From Lachnospiraceae bacterium (GTDB lineage Bacteria; Bacillota; Clostridia; Lachnospirales; Lachnospiraceae), in NCBI GenBank assembly GCA_021199395.1, contig JAJQIE010000340.1, positions 1 to 10,959 on the forward strand: a stretch of DNA of 10,959 bases. The letters are read 5' to 3'. The notes beneath the pieces were generated by a model. The model made no database searches, was not told the origin of the DNA, and was given only the letters and a program-made list of their open reading frames with translations. This document shows positions 1 to 7,281 of this stretch, piece by piece; positions within the stretch are counted from its first letter, which is position 1, and each line of letters begins with the position of its first letter. Both the position numbers and the translations under genes were made by a program.

Positions 1-1558
1 GCGAGGAATAATCTGTGATGATCAGGTCTGTGATGAACAGCAGATCATTCAGCTCGGTTTCTTCTGACAGATCCAATACCCGGTCTTTGTATTTATCCGG
101 AACCGGATGCGATTCCCGGACAAATGGATGATGCTTGATAATCAGGGCATATTCCTTGCCGACCGCGTCCATAAACTCGTCGACCTGAAATTTTTCCATC
201 GGATAATAGGAATCTTCCTTCACATCGCCGCGGAAGGTGGGCGCAAACATGATTACCTTTTTCCCCTGCAGCATCGGATACTGCTGATACAGACGCGCTC
301 TGGTCTGCTTCTTATAATCCTCATCGAAGAACACGTCGCTGCGCGGGATACCAGTCGGCACCACATTGGCAGTCGGGATACCAAAGCCCTCCGAATGGCA
401 GATCTGAACGTTCTTCGTGCTGACCGTCACATAATCATAATTGCGGTGCATCGCGGTGCGCTGCGGAGAACCCTTAGGCTTACCAAGTCTTGTGAACCCA
501 AATGTTTTAAAAGCTCCGCAGGCATGCCAGAGCTGGACTACCTTTGTCTCGTCTCTGACTGAAATATAATGCACATACGGCGTAAATTCATCCAGGACAA
601 TGACCTTGCTCGTCGCGCACAGCAGAGCAAAGCGATCCATTTCAGCCCGTGTCATATGAAAGAGATCCTTTGTGTTCAGATACATCTGAATATCCAGATT
701 CGGATCGTCCTTGATTTTTTCATAGACAAAAGCGAAATTGCCGGACAGCTCATCCCGCCTGACTGAGATAAAGGAGATCCTTCCGGGCTCTACAGCCTGA
801 TTTTTCTTCAGACGATTGTACACGCGGATCAGACGGCGCTTTTTCAGATTCGTGATTCGGTTATAGGCGACCTGTCTGGCGCTCCCAAGTGAAATCTTAT
901 GCTGGCTTAAATATTGCAGCCTGGCGTTCACATGAATAGCAAATTTTTCCAGAAGCGTCGTTGCATTCGACTGTTCCTTTCCTGCGTAGCCGACAATCCC
1001 GACGGTTGCCAGAAGTCCGTCGAACAGGAACCAGGGCAGCAGACACAGCGCCAGAATAAAAGACAGCCAGTGATAGATTTTGTTCAGCCTCCTTTTTAAC
1101 TTCCAGCCGCTATGTATTGTCTCAAACCGTTCCAGCTTCTTTTTCCAGTCCTCCTGATGGACAAACAGAAGAGAATGATCTTCAATCCTGCACTGGTATA
1201 CAAGCTCGTCCTGTTCAAAGATATCCGGAGTGATCGGGATTGGGATTTTTTCCTCATAATAATCATTATAAAGGACGTTAAAGTACATCCGAATGTCATT
1301 CCCTGAATTTCTGGATTTCCAGAACAACTGATCCAAAAGATAGGTGTATTCGCTGTGGAAGGTAAGCGTGTCCTCCACTTCCTCCTGCTCGAAACGGCGG
1401 ATCACCAGTGGAATCCTCCGATCCTCCAGTCCGTTGATAAAATGCAGGAGCACCTTCGGCTTGGAAAGAGGTCCGATATACGCAAACGCTCCGTCCACGA
1501 CAAAGCTGATTTTATTGGCCCTGATATGGATTTCTCTCACCTTCAGGCTGTAGTCCAT
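1..1558 (-). CDS. TagF-like CDP-polyol phosphotransferase, paralog 1 (3' end cut by window edge)
   Basis: Probable CDP-glycerol/CDP-ribitol-type glycerophosphotransferase that adds polyol phosphate units to a lipid-linked surface polymer at the inner face of the membrane. I translated 519 residues without a stop; comparison with the paralog at 8044-9747 predicts about 95 more beyond base 1. The start is an ATG preceded by AGGAGG seven bases away, and the N-terminus aligns with the paralog (MDYSL / MEYGL, then REIHIRA). The C-terminal half has the family motifs: LWHACGAFK near residue 345 with the presumed catalytic His, GIPRSD, FAPTFRG, IKHHPF and ITDYSS at the cut end. From residue 260 to 519 it aligns without gaps to the paralog at about 74% identity by hand count. 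Residues about 140-259 do not align and contain a hydrophobic stretch at roughly 164-193 absent from the paralog. It lies 125 bases after the epimerase gene, same strand. Acceptor and donor are unknown. Confidence 0.9.
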   Translation of the reverse strand, partial: MDYSLKVREIHIRANKISFVVDGAFAYIGPLSKPKVLLHFINGLEDRRIPLVIRRFEQEEVEDTLTFHSEYTYLLDQLFWKSRNSGNDIRMYFNVLYNDYYEEKIPIPITPDIFEQDELVYQCRIEDHSLLFVHQEDWKKKLERFETIHSGWKLKRRLNKIYHWLSFILALCLLPWFLFDGLLATVGIVGYAGKEQSNATTLLEKFAIHVNARLQYLSQHKISLGSARQVAYNRITNLKKRRLIRVYNRLKKNQAVEPGRISFISVRRDELSGNFAFVYEKIKDDPNLDIQMYLNTKDLFHMTRAEMDRFALLCATSKVIVLDEFTPYVHYISVRDETKVVQLWHACGAFKTFGFTRLGKPKGSPQRTAMHRNYDYVTVSTKNVQICHSEGFGIPTANVVPTGIPRSDVFFDEDYKKQTRARLYQQYPMLQGKKVIMFAPTFRGDVKEDSYYPMEKFQVDEFMDAVGKEYALIIKHHPFVRESHPVPDKYKDRVLDLSEETELNDLLFITDLIITDYSS

Positions 1559-1683
1559 TGCAAATCCTCCTGTGAGTTTTTAATTTTCTTTATTGCCGCT
1601 CGAATCCGACGAATATTTTCCAGTGTATACGGGCATGGAGAAAGCGACTGCCTGTCCGACCAGAATCCTGCTCGATCTGTCTG

Positions 1684-2409
1684 TCAGGCTTCGCCGTGAG
1701 GTCTGGTTCTCTGATACAGTGCTTCCAGATCTTTTTTGTCCCAGCCGATCGCCAGCCGTTTTGCTTTGATCAGCTCCCCCAGATCACCCTTCTGGAAAAT
1801 GCTTGACGTGCCGGCGACAAAGATATCCGCACCCTGTGCGTAGAGCTTTGCCGCATTCTCTACGGAGATATTGCCGTCCACTTCAATATCGACTTCCTGG
1901 TGTCCAAGCTCATCGAGCAGCCTTCGCACCCGGCCTGCCTTCTCGATCGTGTGGGGAACTATTTTCTGCCCTGCAAATCCGGGATTTACGTTCAGGACGA
2001 GCACTCCGGCAATATAATCAGCCACCTCCTCCAGCACCTGGATCGGCGTCCCCGGATTGATCGCGATCATCGGACGGACGCCCTTTTTTAGCAGATAATC
2101 GAGGCATCTCTGGATATGGCTGGTGCCTTCATAGTGGAGCGATACCTGCTCTCCCGGCTGGAAGTCAAACCATTTCAGCTTTTCCTCCGCGCGGTCTACC
2201 ATAAAGTGACAGTCAATCGTAATATCGGTCAGGCTGCGCAGCCTTTTGACGAAATCAGGCCCATATGCCAGATTGGGGACAAAGGTACCGTCCATGACGT
2301 CCACATGGAGGTACTCGATCCCGTATTTTTCAAATTCGCGAACGTAAGTCATTACCTGATCAAATCCCGCGCACATGACGGATGCCGCGATTTTTCCCTT
2401 GCGATCCAT
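1684..2409 (-). CDS. Ribulose-phosphate 3-epimerase superfamily protein, allulose-6-phosphate-epimerase-like
   Basis: TIM-barrel epimerase of 241 residues (family usually about 215-230) that should invert C3 of a ketose 5- or 6-phosphate in the cytoplasm. Visible hallmarks: S10 in the first strand, HVDVMDG with metal ligands H35 and D37, DCHFMV with H68, NPGFAGQ at 142-148 and IEVDG with D178, then the phosphate-binding VAGTSSIF. All four expected metal ligands are present. Several residues (SVMC at 10-13, DCH at 67-68, FAGQ, DGN rather than DGG, GTS) look closer to E. coli AlsE than to housekeeping Rpe, as I remember those sequences. I chose the ATG at 2409 because the homology starts just after it and a purine-rich AAGAGGA lies upstream, though 12 bases away is long. 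An in-frame ATG at 2505 lies inside a palindrome. Its place between the beta-helix gene and a TagF-like gene suggests it feeds a sugar phosphate into polymer synthesis rather than central metabolism. Confidence 0.9.
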   Translation of the reverse strand: MDRKGKIAASVMCAGFDQVMTYVREFEKYGIEYLHVDVMDGTFVPNLAYGPDFVKRLRSLTDITIDCHFMVDRAEEKLKWFDFQPGEQVSLHYEGTSHIQRCLDYLLKKGVRPMIAINPGTPIQVLEEVADYIAGVLVLNVNPGFAGQKIVPHTIEKAGRVRRLLDELGHQEVDIEVDGNISVENAAKLYAQGADIFVAGTSSIFQKGDLGELIKAKRLAIGWDKKDLEALYQRTRPHGEA

Positions 2410-2464
2410 AAATACTGCGTTTCCTCTTTCTTTCTTAATATAAACTCCTGTGCCCGCTTTGCGG

Positions 2465-2537
2465 GTAAAAGTCGTCCAATATTCATGCTCGTGCCATGCC
2501 TGCATGGCACGAGCACGTCTATCGACGGTACTTTTAC
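2465..2537. repeat. Two-tier palindromic element between beta-helix and epimerase genes
   Basis: An inner perfect inverted repeat occupies 2486-2515: 14-base arms (TGCTCGTGCCATGC and its complement) around two bases. An outer inverted repeat flanks it: GTAAAAGTCGTC at 2465-2476 against GACGGTACTTTTAC at 2524-2537, pairing 12 bases with a two-base bulge. A separate small hairpin, CCCGC-TTT-GCGGG, follows at 2453-2465. The element starts about 10 bases past the beta-helix stop codon. The inner stem is not followed by a T-run; the outer right arm in the leftward direction ends in CTTTTAC, so it is not a textbook terminator. It may protect a 3' end, mark processing, or weaken read-through into the epimerase gene. 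Confidence 0.75.
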
Positions 2538-2546
2538 AGCAGATTT

Positions 2547-5500
2547 TTACATGGTAGAATTCTTTGTGTTACCGGAATACGTGTTTTTGCCGACAGTGCC
2601 TGTTACCGTTGACGTCATATTGACCGCGATTTTCGACGACTTGATCGTATTTCCGGATATGGATACTTTACACTTTGTACCGTAGATTCCGGAGGTCGTT
2701 GAGGTACCCGTGATGGTGTTCCCGGTGACAGTAATCGTATAGGACGTTGTCAGAGGATTCAGGAATATCTGCGCGTCGGTCTTACACTTTGTGATCGTAT
2801 TTTCACTGATGGTCATATCGGACTTCAGAGAATTAATCGAGATTCCACGTCCCTTGCAGGTCTTGATCGTATTGCCGGAGATCGTCTTAATTTTGCTGGA
2901 AGCCTGTACAAAGATTCCATGGCTTTTCGCGCTGGTAATCGTATTGTTTTTAATGTTTGACAACGTGCTCTTCTTATCTACGCCAATCCCATATTTCCCT
3001 GCCGATGAGATCTTGTTGCTGCTGACAGTCGTCACCTTGCTGGAATCATAGACAAAGATGGCATTCGTGGCCGCGTCGGAGATCGTATTGCTCTTGATCG
3101 TAGTGACTGTGGATTTCTCCACATCAATGCCATATTTTCCGGCTGAGGTGATCTCATTCCCGCTGATGGTCGTCACTGTGCCGGAATTAAAGACATAGAT
3201 ACCGATCAGCTTAGGGCTGGAAATCGTATTTGTTTCAATCGCTTCTACCGTCGCCTTTTCTACGTCGATGCCGTACTTGCCCGCCGACTTGATTGTGTTT
3301 CCACTGATACTGCCGGTCACTTTACTGGAGTTGTAGACAAAAATACCATTTACCTTAGGGCTTGTGATCGTGTTGCTGGTGATGTTTTTGACCGTACCCT
3401 TTTCCAGAGCGATTCCGTAATTTCCGGCCTTACTGATCTTATTGCTGCTGATCGTTGTCACCTTGCCTGAGCTGACCACGTAAATACCGTTTGAGGTCGG
3501 GCTGGAGATCGTGTTGCTCTTGATGGCAGCAACGGTTGCCTTTTCTACGTCGATGCCATATTTTCCGGCTGACGAGATCTTGTTTTTGCTGATAGAGCCG
3601 GTCACCTTACTGGAGTTGTAGACAAAAATACCATTTACCTTGGGACTCGTGATCGTGTTGCTGGTGATGTTTTTGACCGTACCCTTTTCCAGAGCGATCC
3701 CGTAATTTTTGGCCTTACTGATCGTATTACTGCTGATTGTGGTTACGCTGCCTGAGCTGACCACGTAAATGCCGTTGGAAGCCGGGCTGGTAATTGTGTT
3801 GCTTTCAATGGTGGCAACGGTTGCTTTTTCTACGTCGATGCCATACTTCCCTGCTGACGAGATTTTGTTTTTGCTGATGGAGCCGGTCACCTTACTGGAG
3901 CTATAGACAAAAATACCATTTACCTTTGGACTCGTGATCGTGTTGCTGGTGATGTTTTTAACCGTACCTTTTTCCAGAGCGATCCCATAATTTCCGGCGC
4001 TGGAGATCTTGTTGCTGCTGATTGTAGTCACCTTTCCGGAATCAAACACATAAATGCCGTTGGTAGCCGAGCTGGAAATCGTGTTGCTTTTAATCGTGGT
4101 AACGGTCGCGTTTTCTACATCAATCCCGTATTTTCCTGCGGAAGTAATGGTGTTTCCCGTTATGCTGGACGCGGAGGAGCCGGAAAATACGTAAATCCCG
4201 TTGGTCTGTGCCTTTGTGATGGTATTATTTGTAATCGTATTGCCTGTGCTGTCCGTCGTCAGCTGAATCCCGTAATAAGCGGTATTGCTGCTCGATGATC
4301 CGGTATAGGTAATGCTGTTAGCAGTCACCGTTGAATTTCTCGTATCATACAGGCGGATTCCGTTGCTGGCGGTCTTAATCGTATTATTGGAAATAGTAAC
4401 GCCGCTGATATAGTAATTTCCGTTCGGAATCGGATCGCCGCCGCTGTCCTCGTCAATACCCTCGCTCTCATAAGAGGTTGAGAAGCCGCGCACCAGAATA
4501 GCCACCCCTTCATACGCGGCATACGGATCCGTGCCTTTGCAGGTGATAGTATTATTGGATATCACAATATTCTGGTTCGACGCGGGCGTCTGATAGCTGG
4601 TGGAGGAGGTCGCCGCAAGCCCGCCTTCCTTTGCCAGAGTAGACGACAGGAAGGTACCGGAATCATAGATGGAATATAGGACAATGCCGCGCGGCGCCGC
4701 CGCGCCGGATTCCGTGTTTGCGTTGATGGTATTATTGCTGATGGTGCAGTTGATCCAGTTCATGCCCTGGATGGTTGCGCTTTTACAGTTGGTAAAGGTA
4801 CAGCCGGTAATGCTGATCGTATTGACCGGATTGTTGAGCACGGTGGTGTGGCTGCCGATCCCTCGCGGAACATTTTTAAAGGTACAGTTTGTAATTGTGA
4901 TATTTTTGGTCGCAAGATCCTGATAGGTGTAGGATGGGAAATGCGACGCTTCCAGAATATCGATCTGGATTGCTTCATAGGCTTTGTTGCTTGTAGAGGT
5001 AAGCGTCTGATCCTGGAAAATACATCCTGAGATGGTTACGCCATTGACGCCGGCGATTTCCATCAGATGCGCATTCTTTGCGTTCTTTAACGTACAGTTT
5101 TTAATGGTAAGGTTTGACGTATGCGCGGCTTTCATCAGGGTATTGCTGTTCCCGTTTTCGTTCCAGATACCGCCCTCAATGATGATATTTTCATAGCAAT
5201 AGCCATTGTGCGTCGCGCCCATATCCGTAGACGCGCCGACCATGATCATATTCGCCTCACGCTTGGATTCCTGCTTCAGCGTGACTCCGCTTGTCACATA
5301 CAGCCAGGTATTGCTGTAGATGCGAAGGCTGGCGTCCAGCGTATAGGTATAGCTGGAGCTGCCGGAGGGAAGCGGGATCACTACCTTATAAGGGTTACTG
5401 CTGGTAGCGTTGTCTCTGGCTTCATCCAGCGCGTCCTGAATCGCGGAGCTGTTGTTCGCTTTGATATCCGACGCGGACACTTTGATGACTGTATATCCAT

Positions 5501-5966
5501 CCTCGGAGACAGTCGCTATCGCATCCTCTTCGACAGAGGCTTCAGCGATCTCCGGGTCATCGACGGATTCGACAGACGCGATGGAGATCCCTGTATCGAG
5601 AGCGTCCTGCGCCTCGTCCGTTTCGACTACAGCTATGCCAGAAGCTTCCGTCTCTGCCGTGGTTTCTTCAACGGCGTTTTCAGCTTCGTCTGTAATTTCT
5701 GCGACCACAGCTTCTGTCTCCGCGACTGTGGCTTCAGCAGCAGTCGTCGCATCTAATACTTCGACGTCTTCAATCAGAGAACCTGAGCCGTCCGTATTCC
5801 CTTCTGCACCGGAAGCATCCGCAGCGGACGTATCTTCCTCCGGCTCTACGATGAGGACATCATCGGCCACGACTTCGGCGGCTTCTGCGGTAACCACCGT
5901 ATTCATACCGACGGTGGGCGATAGCATCGCGCATGCAAGCAACAGTGACATAAACTTCCGTTTCAT
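2547..5966 (-). CDS. Secreted right-handed parallel beta-helix repeat protein (1139 aa)
   Basis: Large exported protein. Residues 1-29 form a signal peptide (KRK, hydrophobic core, then AEA for cleavage before about residue 30). Residues about 31-155 are a low-complexity acidic linker rich in Ala, Glu, Thr and Val. From about 158 a pectin-lyase-fold region begins (AIQDALDEA, VVIPLP, NIIIEGGIWNENGN at 260-273, EAIQIDILEA at 331-340), recalling glycoside hydrolase 28 and polysaccharide lyase N-terminal coils. From about 520 to the end it is built of NosD/PbH1-type coils of 23-24 residues with the signature NTI..A..GI.V. No LPXTG motif, C-terminal membrane helix, SLH or choline-binding repeat is visible, so how it stays on the cell is unclear. 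I cannot point to convincing catalytic residues; it could bind, process or scaffold a surface polysaccharide, or act as an adhesin. The start has AAGGAGG five bases upstream and its own promoter. The gene splits two groups of polymer-synthesis genes. Confidence 0.9.
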   Translation of the reverse strand: MKRKFMSLLLACAMLSPTVGMNTVVTAEAAEVVADDVLIVEPEEDTSAADASGAEGNTDGSGSLIEDVEVLDATTAAEATVAETEAVVAEITDEAENAVEETTAETEASGIAVVETDEAQDALDTGISIASVESVDDPEIAEASVEEDAIATVSEDGYTVIKVSASDIKANNSSAIQDALDEARDNATSSNPYKVVIPLPSGSSSYTYTLDASLRIYSNTWLYVTSGVTLKQESKREANMIMVGASTDMGATHNGYCYENIIIEGGIWNENGNSNTLMKAAHTSNLTIKNCTLKNAKNAHLMEIAGVNGVTISGCIFQDQTLTSTSNKAYEAIQIDILEASHFPSYTYQDLATKNITITNCTFKNVPRGIGSHTTVLNNPVNTISITGCTFTNCKSATIQGMNWINCTISNNTINANTESGAAAPRGIVLYSIYDSGTFLSSTLAKEGGLAATSSTSYQTPASNQNIVISNNTITCKGTDPYAAYEGVAILVRGFSTSYESEGIDEDSGGDPIPNGNYYISGVTISNNTIKTASNGIRLYDTRNSTVTANSITYTGSSSSNTAYYGIQLTTDSTGNTITNNTITKAQTNGIYVFSGSSASSITGNTITSAGKYGIDVENATVTTIKSNTISSSATNGIYVFDSGKVTTISSNKISSAGNYGIALEKGTVKNITSNTITSPKVNGIFVYSSSKVTGSISKNKISSAGKYGIDVEKATVATIESNTITSPASNGIYVVSSGSVTTISSNTISKAKNYGIALEKGTVKNITSNTITSPKVNGIFVYNSSKVTGSISKNKISSAGKYGIDVEKATVAAIKSNTISSPTSNGIYVVSSGKVTTISSNKISKAGNYGIALEKGTVKNITSNTITSPKVNGIFVYNSSKVTGSISGNTIKSAGKYGIDVEKATVEAIETNTISSPKLIGIYVFNSGTVTTISGNEITSAGKYGIDVEKSTVTTIKSNTISDAATNAIFVYDSSKVTTVSSNKISSAGKYGIGVDKKSTLSNIKNNTITSAKSHGIFVQASSKIKTISGNTIKTCKGRGISINSLKSDMTISENTITKCKTDAQIFLNPLTTSYTITVTGNTITGTSTTSGIYGTKCKVSISGNTIKSSKIAVNMTSTVTGTVGKNTYSGNTKNSTM
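3012..4148 (-). repeat. Tandem 95-residue (285 bp) repeat array inside the beta-helix gene
   Basis: Residues 607-701, 702-796 and 797-891 are three head-to-tail copies of a 95-residue unit. They are followed by half-units at 892-938 and 939-985 (47 residues each) and a degenerate one after that. Each full unit holds four coils, for example AGKYGIDVEKATV, SNGIYVVSSG, NYGIALEKGTVKNITSN and KVNGIFVYNSSKVTGSIS. At DNA level the spacing is exactly 285 bases (the same CTGGTGATG begins at 3376, 3661 and 3946), and a stretch of about 105 bases around the GIALEKGTVKNI coil differs at only about five positions between neighbouring copies. Confidence 0.9.
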
Positions 5967-5984
5967 AAGAACCTCCTTATTGTG

Positions 5985-6013
5985 TGTATATAGTGTGTAA
6001 TAAATATTGTAAA
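5985..6013 (-). promoter_or_regulatory. Candidate sigma-A promoter of the beta-helix gene
   Basis: On the minus strand TTTACA (6008-6013) is followed after 17 bases by TATACA (5985-5990). Five of six -35 bases and four of six -10 bases match consensus. The predicted transcript would start only about 15 bases before the AAGGAGG ribosome site at 5972-5978, giving a very short leader. An AT-rich palindrome lies directly upstream of the -35 box. Confidence 0.5.
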
Positions 6014-6026
6014 CGACAGTAATCGT

Positions 6027-6073
6027 TTTTTATCATATAGGAAAGTTCTCCGAACTTCCCTACATGATAAAAA
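6027..6073. repeat. Imperfect palindrome upstream of the beta-helix promoter
   Basis: TATCATATAGGAAAGTTC at 6031-6048 pairs with GAACTTCCCTACATGATA at 6052-6069 across a three-base loop. The only two non-Watson-Crick positions would be G-U in RNA, and the pairing extends four more A-T pairs outward. The T-run lies before the stem and the A-run after it on both strands, so this is not a normal terminator. Its position about 14 bases upstream of the candidate -35 box makes it a possible operator. Confidence 0.6.
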
Positions 6074-6078
6074 TTTAT

Positions 6079-6128
6079 GCGCACGAATGCGTATGGAATT
6101 TTATTGCTTCGCAATACGCATTCGGCGC
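6079..6128. repeat. Inverted repeat with an overlapping alternative hairpin
   Basis: CGAATGCGTAT at 6084-6094 pairs with ATACGCATTCG at 6114-6124. Four further GCGC pairs follow outside a one-base bulge (6079-6082 with 6125-6128). Inside the loop, TATTGC-TTC-GCAATA at 6102-6116 forms a second hairpin that shares bases 6114-6116 with the long stem, so the two cannot form completely at once. Leftward, the long stem is followed by a T-rich stretch after several bases. Confidence 0.5.
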
Positions 6129-6131
6129 GGC

Positions 6132-6189
6132 AAAAAGTGTGCTTCTTGAGATTTGGTAAATTCGTGAGTGTGTGCGAAGCACACTTTTT
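6132..6189 (-). terminator. Stem-loop terminator after the dehydrogenase gene (likely bidirectional)
   Basis: AAAAAGTGTGCTTC at 6132-6145 is complementary to GAAGCACACTTTTT at 6176-6189, giving a nine-pair GC-containing stem plus an A/T run on each side. Read leftward, the stem ends in five T, 26 bases past the dehydrogenase stop codon at its near edge. The 30-base loop is long for an intrinsic terminator. One arm can instead fold locally as GTGTGC-GAA-GCACAC (6170-6184), which would compete with the long stem. Confidence 0.65.
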
Positions 6190-6214
6190 TATGTCTTTTT
6201 TCTCTCATTTCGTT

Positions 6215-7261
6215 TTATATCTCAAACATTACCTTCAGGCTGAACTGGCTGCTGTCGCGCACACACGCCATGGCGGCCTCATATTCTGAAAGCGGGAAGG
6301 TCTGCGTCACCAGCGATGAGAATGCGTCCGGACTGGCTGCCATGAGGGAAAGCGCGTCCTGCCAGTCGTTCACCTCTGTATTGTAGCTGGAGTTCCAGGT
6401 TCCCTTCACCGTAATCTGCTGTCGCAGGATTTTCCAGTAGGTGTTTTTTTCGAAGGTCATGTCGCCCTCCGGATTTCCCACCAGGACGACCGTGCCAAAG
6501 GTACCGCAGGCTTCCACGGCATTCCCCGCGGTCGAGGCTTTGCCGACACACTCAAACACGATGTCCGCGCCCTCTCCGTCAAGCTGCGCCTTTACCTGTG
6601 CCTCCACGTCTCCCTCGCGGGTGTTTACAGTCCCATAGCCGAGCTTTCCGGCAAATTCCAGCTTTGCACTGCTCCTTCCGCAGACAATGACCCTTGAAGC
6701 GCCCTGATTTGCAGCGAAGGCGGCAATCAGAAAGGCAATGGTCCCGGCACCCACGACCGCCACAGTCCGCCCTTTTACCTGACCGGCGACATGGAGCGCG
6801 TGCAGGCTGACCGCGGATGGCTCGCAAAGCGCTGCGGTCTTATAATCCAGACTTTTATCGAAAAGCACGAGATTCCAGACCGGTACCGCGAGATACTGAG
6901 CGAAGCCTCCGTCACAGCGGGAACCAAAATAATTGTAATGCCTGCACTGGGCATACTGGCCCTTTGCGCACGGCTCACATTCCCGGCAGGGAAGGAGCGG
7001 AAATACCGCAGCCCGTTTGCCGAGCAGCTTTGGATCGACGCCTTCTCCGAGCATCGCGATCTGCCCGGCGAACTCATGCCCCGGAATGGTGGGAAAATGG
7101 TATGTCCCGGTCTTATAGATGCGGGGAATGTCGCTCGAACAGATCCCGCAGGCCTTTATCTGCAAAAGCACCTCGCCCGGTTCCGGTTCGGGCATATCTG
7201 TCTGTTCATATCTCAGATCGCCAATGCCATGAAGCACCAGCGCGTTCATTACAAAGCTCAT
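6215..7261 (-). CDS. Zinc-dependent medium-chain dehydrogenase, galactitol-1-phosphate-5-dehydrogenase-like; probable polyol-phosphate-forming reductase
   Basis: A 348-residue cytoplasmic oxidoreductase. An N-terminal GroES-like domain carries catalytic zinc ligands C41 (GICSSD), H62-E63 (GHEF) and E147, and four structural-zinc cysteines C92, C95, C98 and C106. The nucleotide-binding fold has GAGTIA at 171-176, where the last Gly of the usual GxGxxG is Ala. The flow of motifs (SDIPRIYK.G, FPLLPC, FGSRCDGGFA) resembles E. coli GatD far more than S. aureus TarJ, as I remember them. At the end of the second Rossmann strand, where GatD has an Asp, this protein has G195-R196, a pattern typical of NADP-binding enzymes. 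The start at 7261 follows AGAAGGAG by eight bases; an in-frame ATG at 7285 overlaps the previous gene and lacks this site. It lies 20 bases after the cytidylyltransferase gene, so it most likely supplies the polyol phosphate that enzyme activates. Substrate (pentulose or hexulose phosphate) is not determined by sequence. Confidence 0.88.
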   Translation of the reverse strand: MSFVMNALVLHGIGDLRYEQTDMPEPEPGEVLLQIKACGICSSDIPRIYKTGTYHFPTIPGHEFAGQIAMLGEGVDPKLLGKRAAVFPLLPCRECEPCAKGQYAQCRHYNYFGSRCDGGFAQYLAVPVWNLVLFDKSLDYKTAALCEPSAVSLHALHVAGQVKGRTVAVVGAGTIAFLIAAFAANQGASRVIVCGRSSAKLEFAGKLGYGTVNTREGDVEAQVKAQLDGEGADIVFECVGKASTAGNAVEACGTFGTVVLVGNPEGDMTFEKNTYWKILRQQITVKGTWNSSYNTEVNDWQDALSLMAASPDAFSSLVTQTFPLSEYEAAMACVRDSSQFSLKVMFEI

Positions 7262-7281
7262 ACTGCAATCTCCTTCTGATG

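Noticed and set aside
1559..1683. Possible small gene or regulator in the 125-base gap between epimerase and transferase paralog 1
   Set aside because: I found no convincing open frame, strong hairpin or promoter; only the ribosome site for the next gene is clear.
2410..2505. Upstream ATG at 2505 as the epimerase start
   Set aside because: It would add 32 residues without family similarity and places the start inside the palindrome with no ribosome site; the ATG at 2409 directly precedes the conserved first strand.
2116..2685. 189-codon plus-strand open frame spanning the epimerase start and the palindrome
   Set aside because: Antisense to well-supported coding ends, no ribosome site and no recognisable domain.
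3012..4148. Regular repeats resembling an array of a CRISPR or satellite type
   Set aside because: The 285-base period is in frame throughout and encodes beta-helix coils; there are no short repeat-spacer units.
5452..6000. 182-codon plus-strand open frame rich in Ser, Ala, Thr
   Set aside because: Mirror of the low-complexity acidic linker of the beta-helix protein; its composition is explained by that repeat-like coding and it overlaps the promoter.
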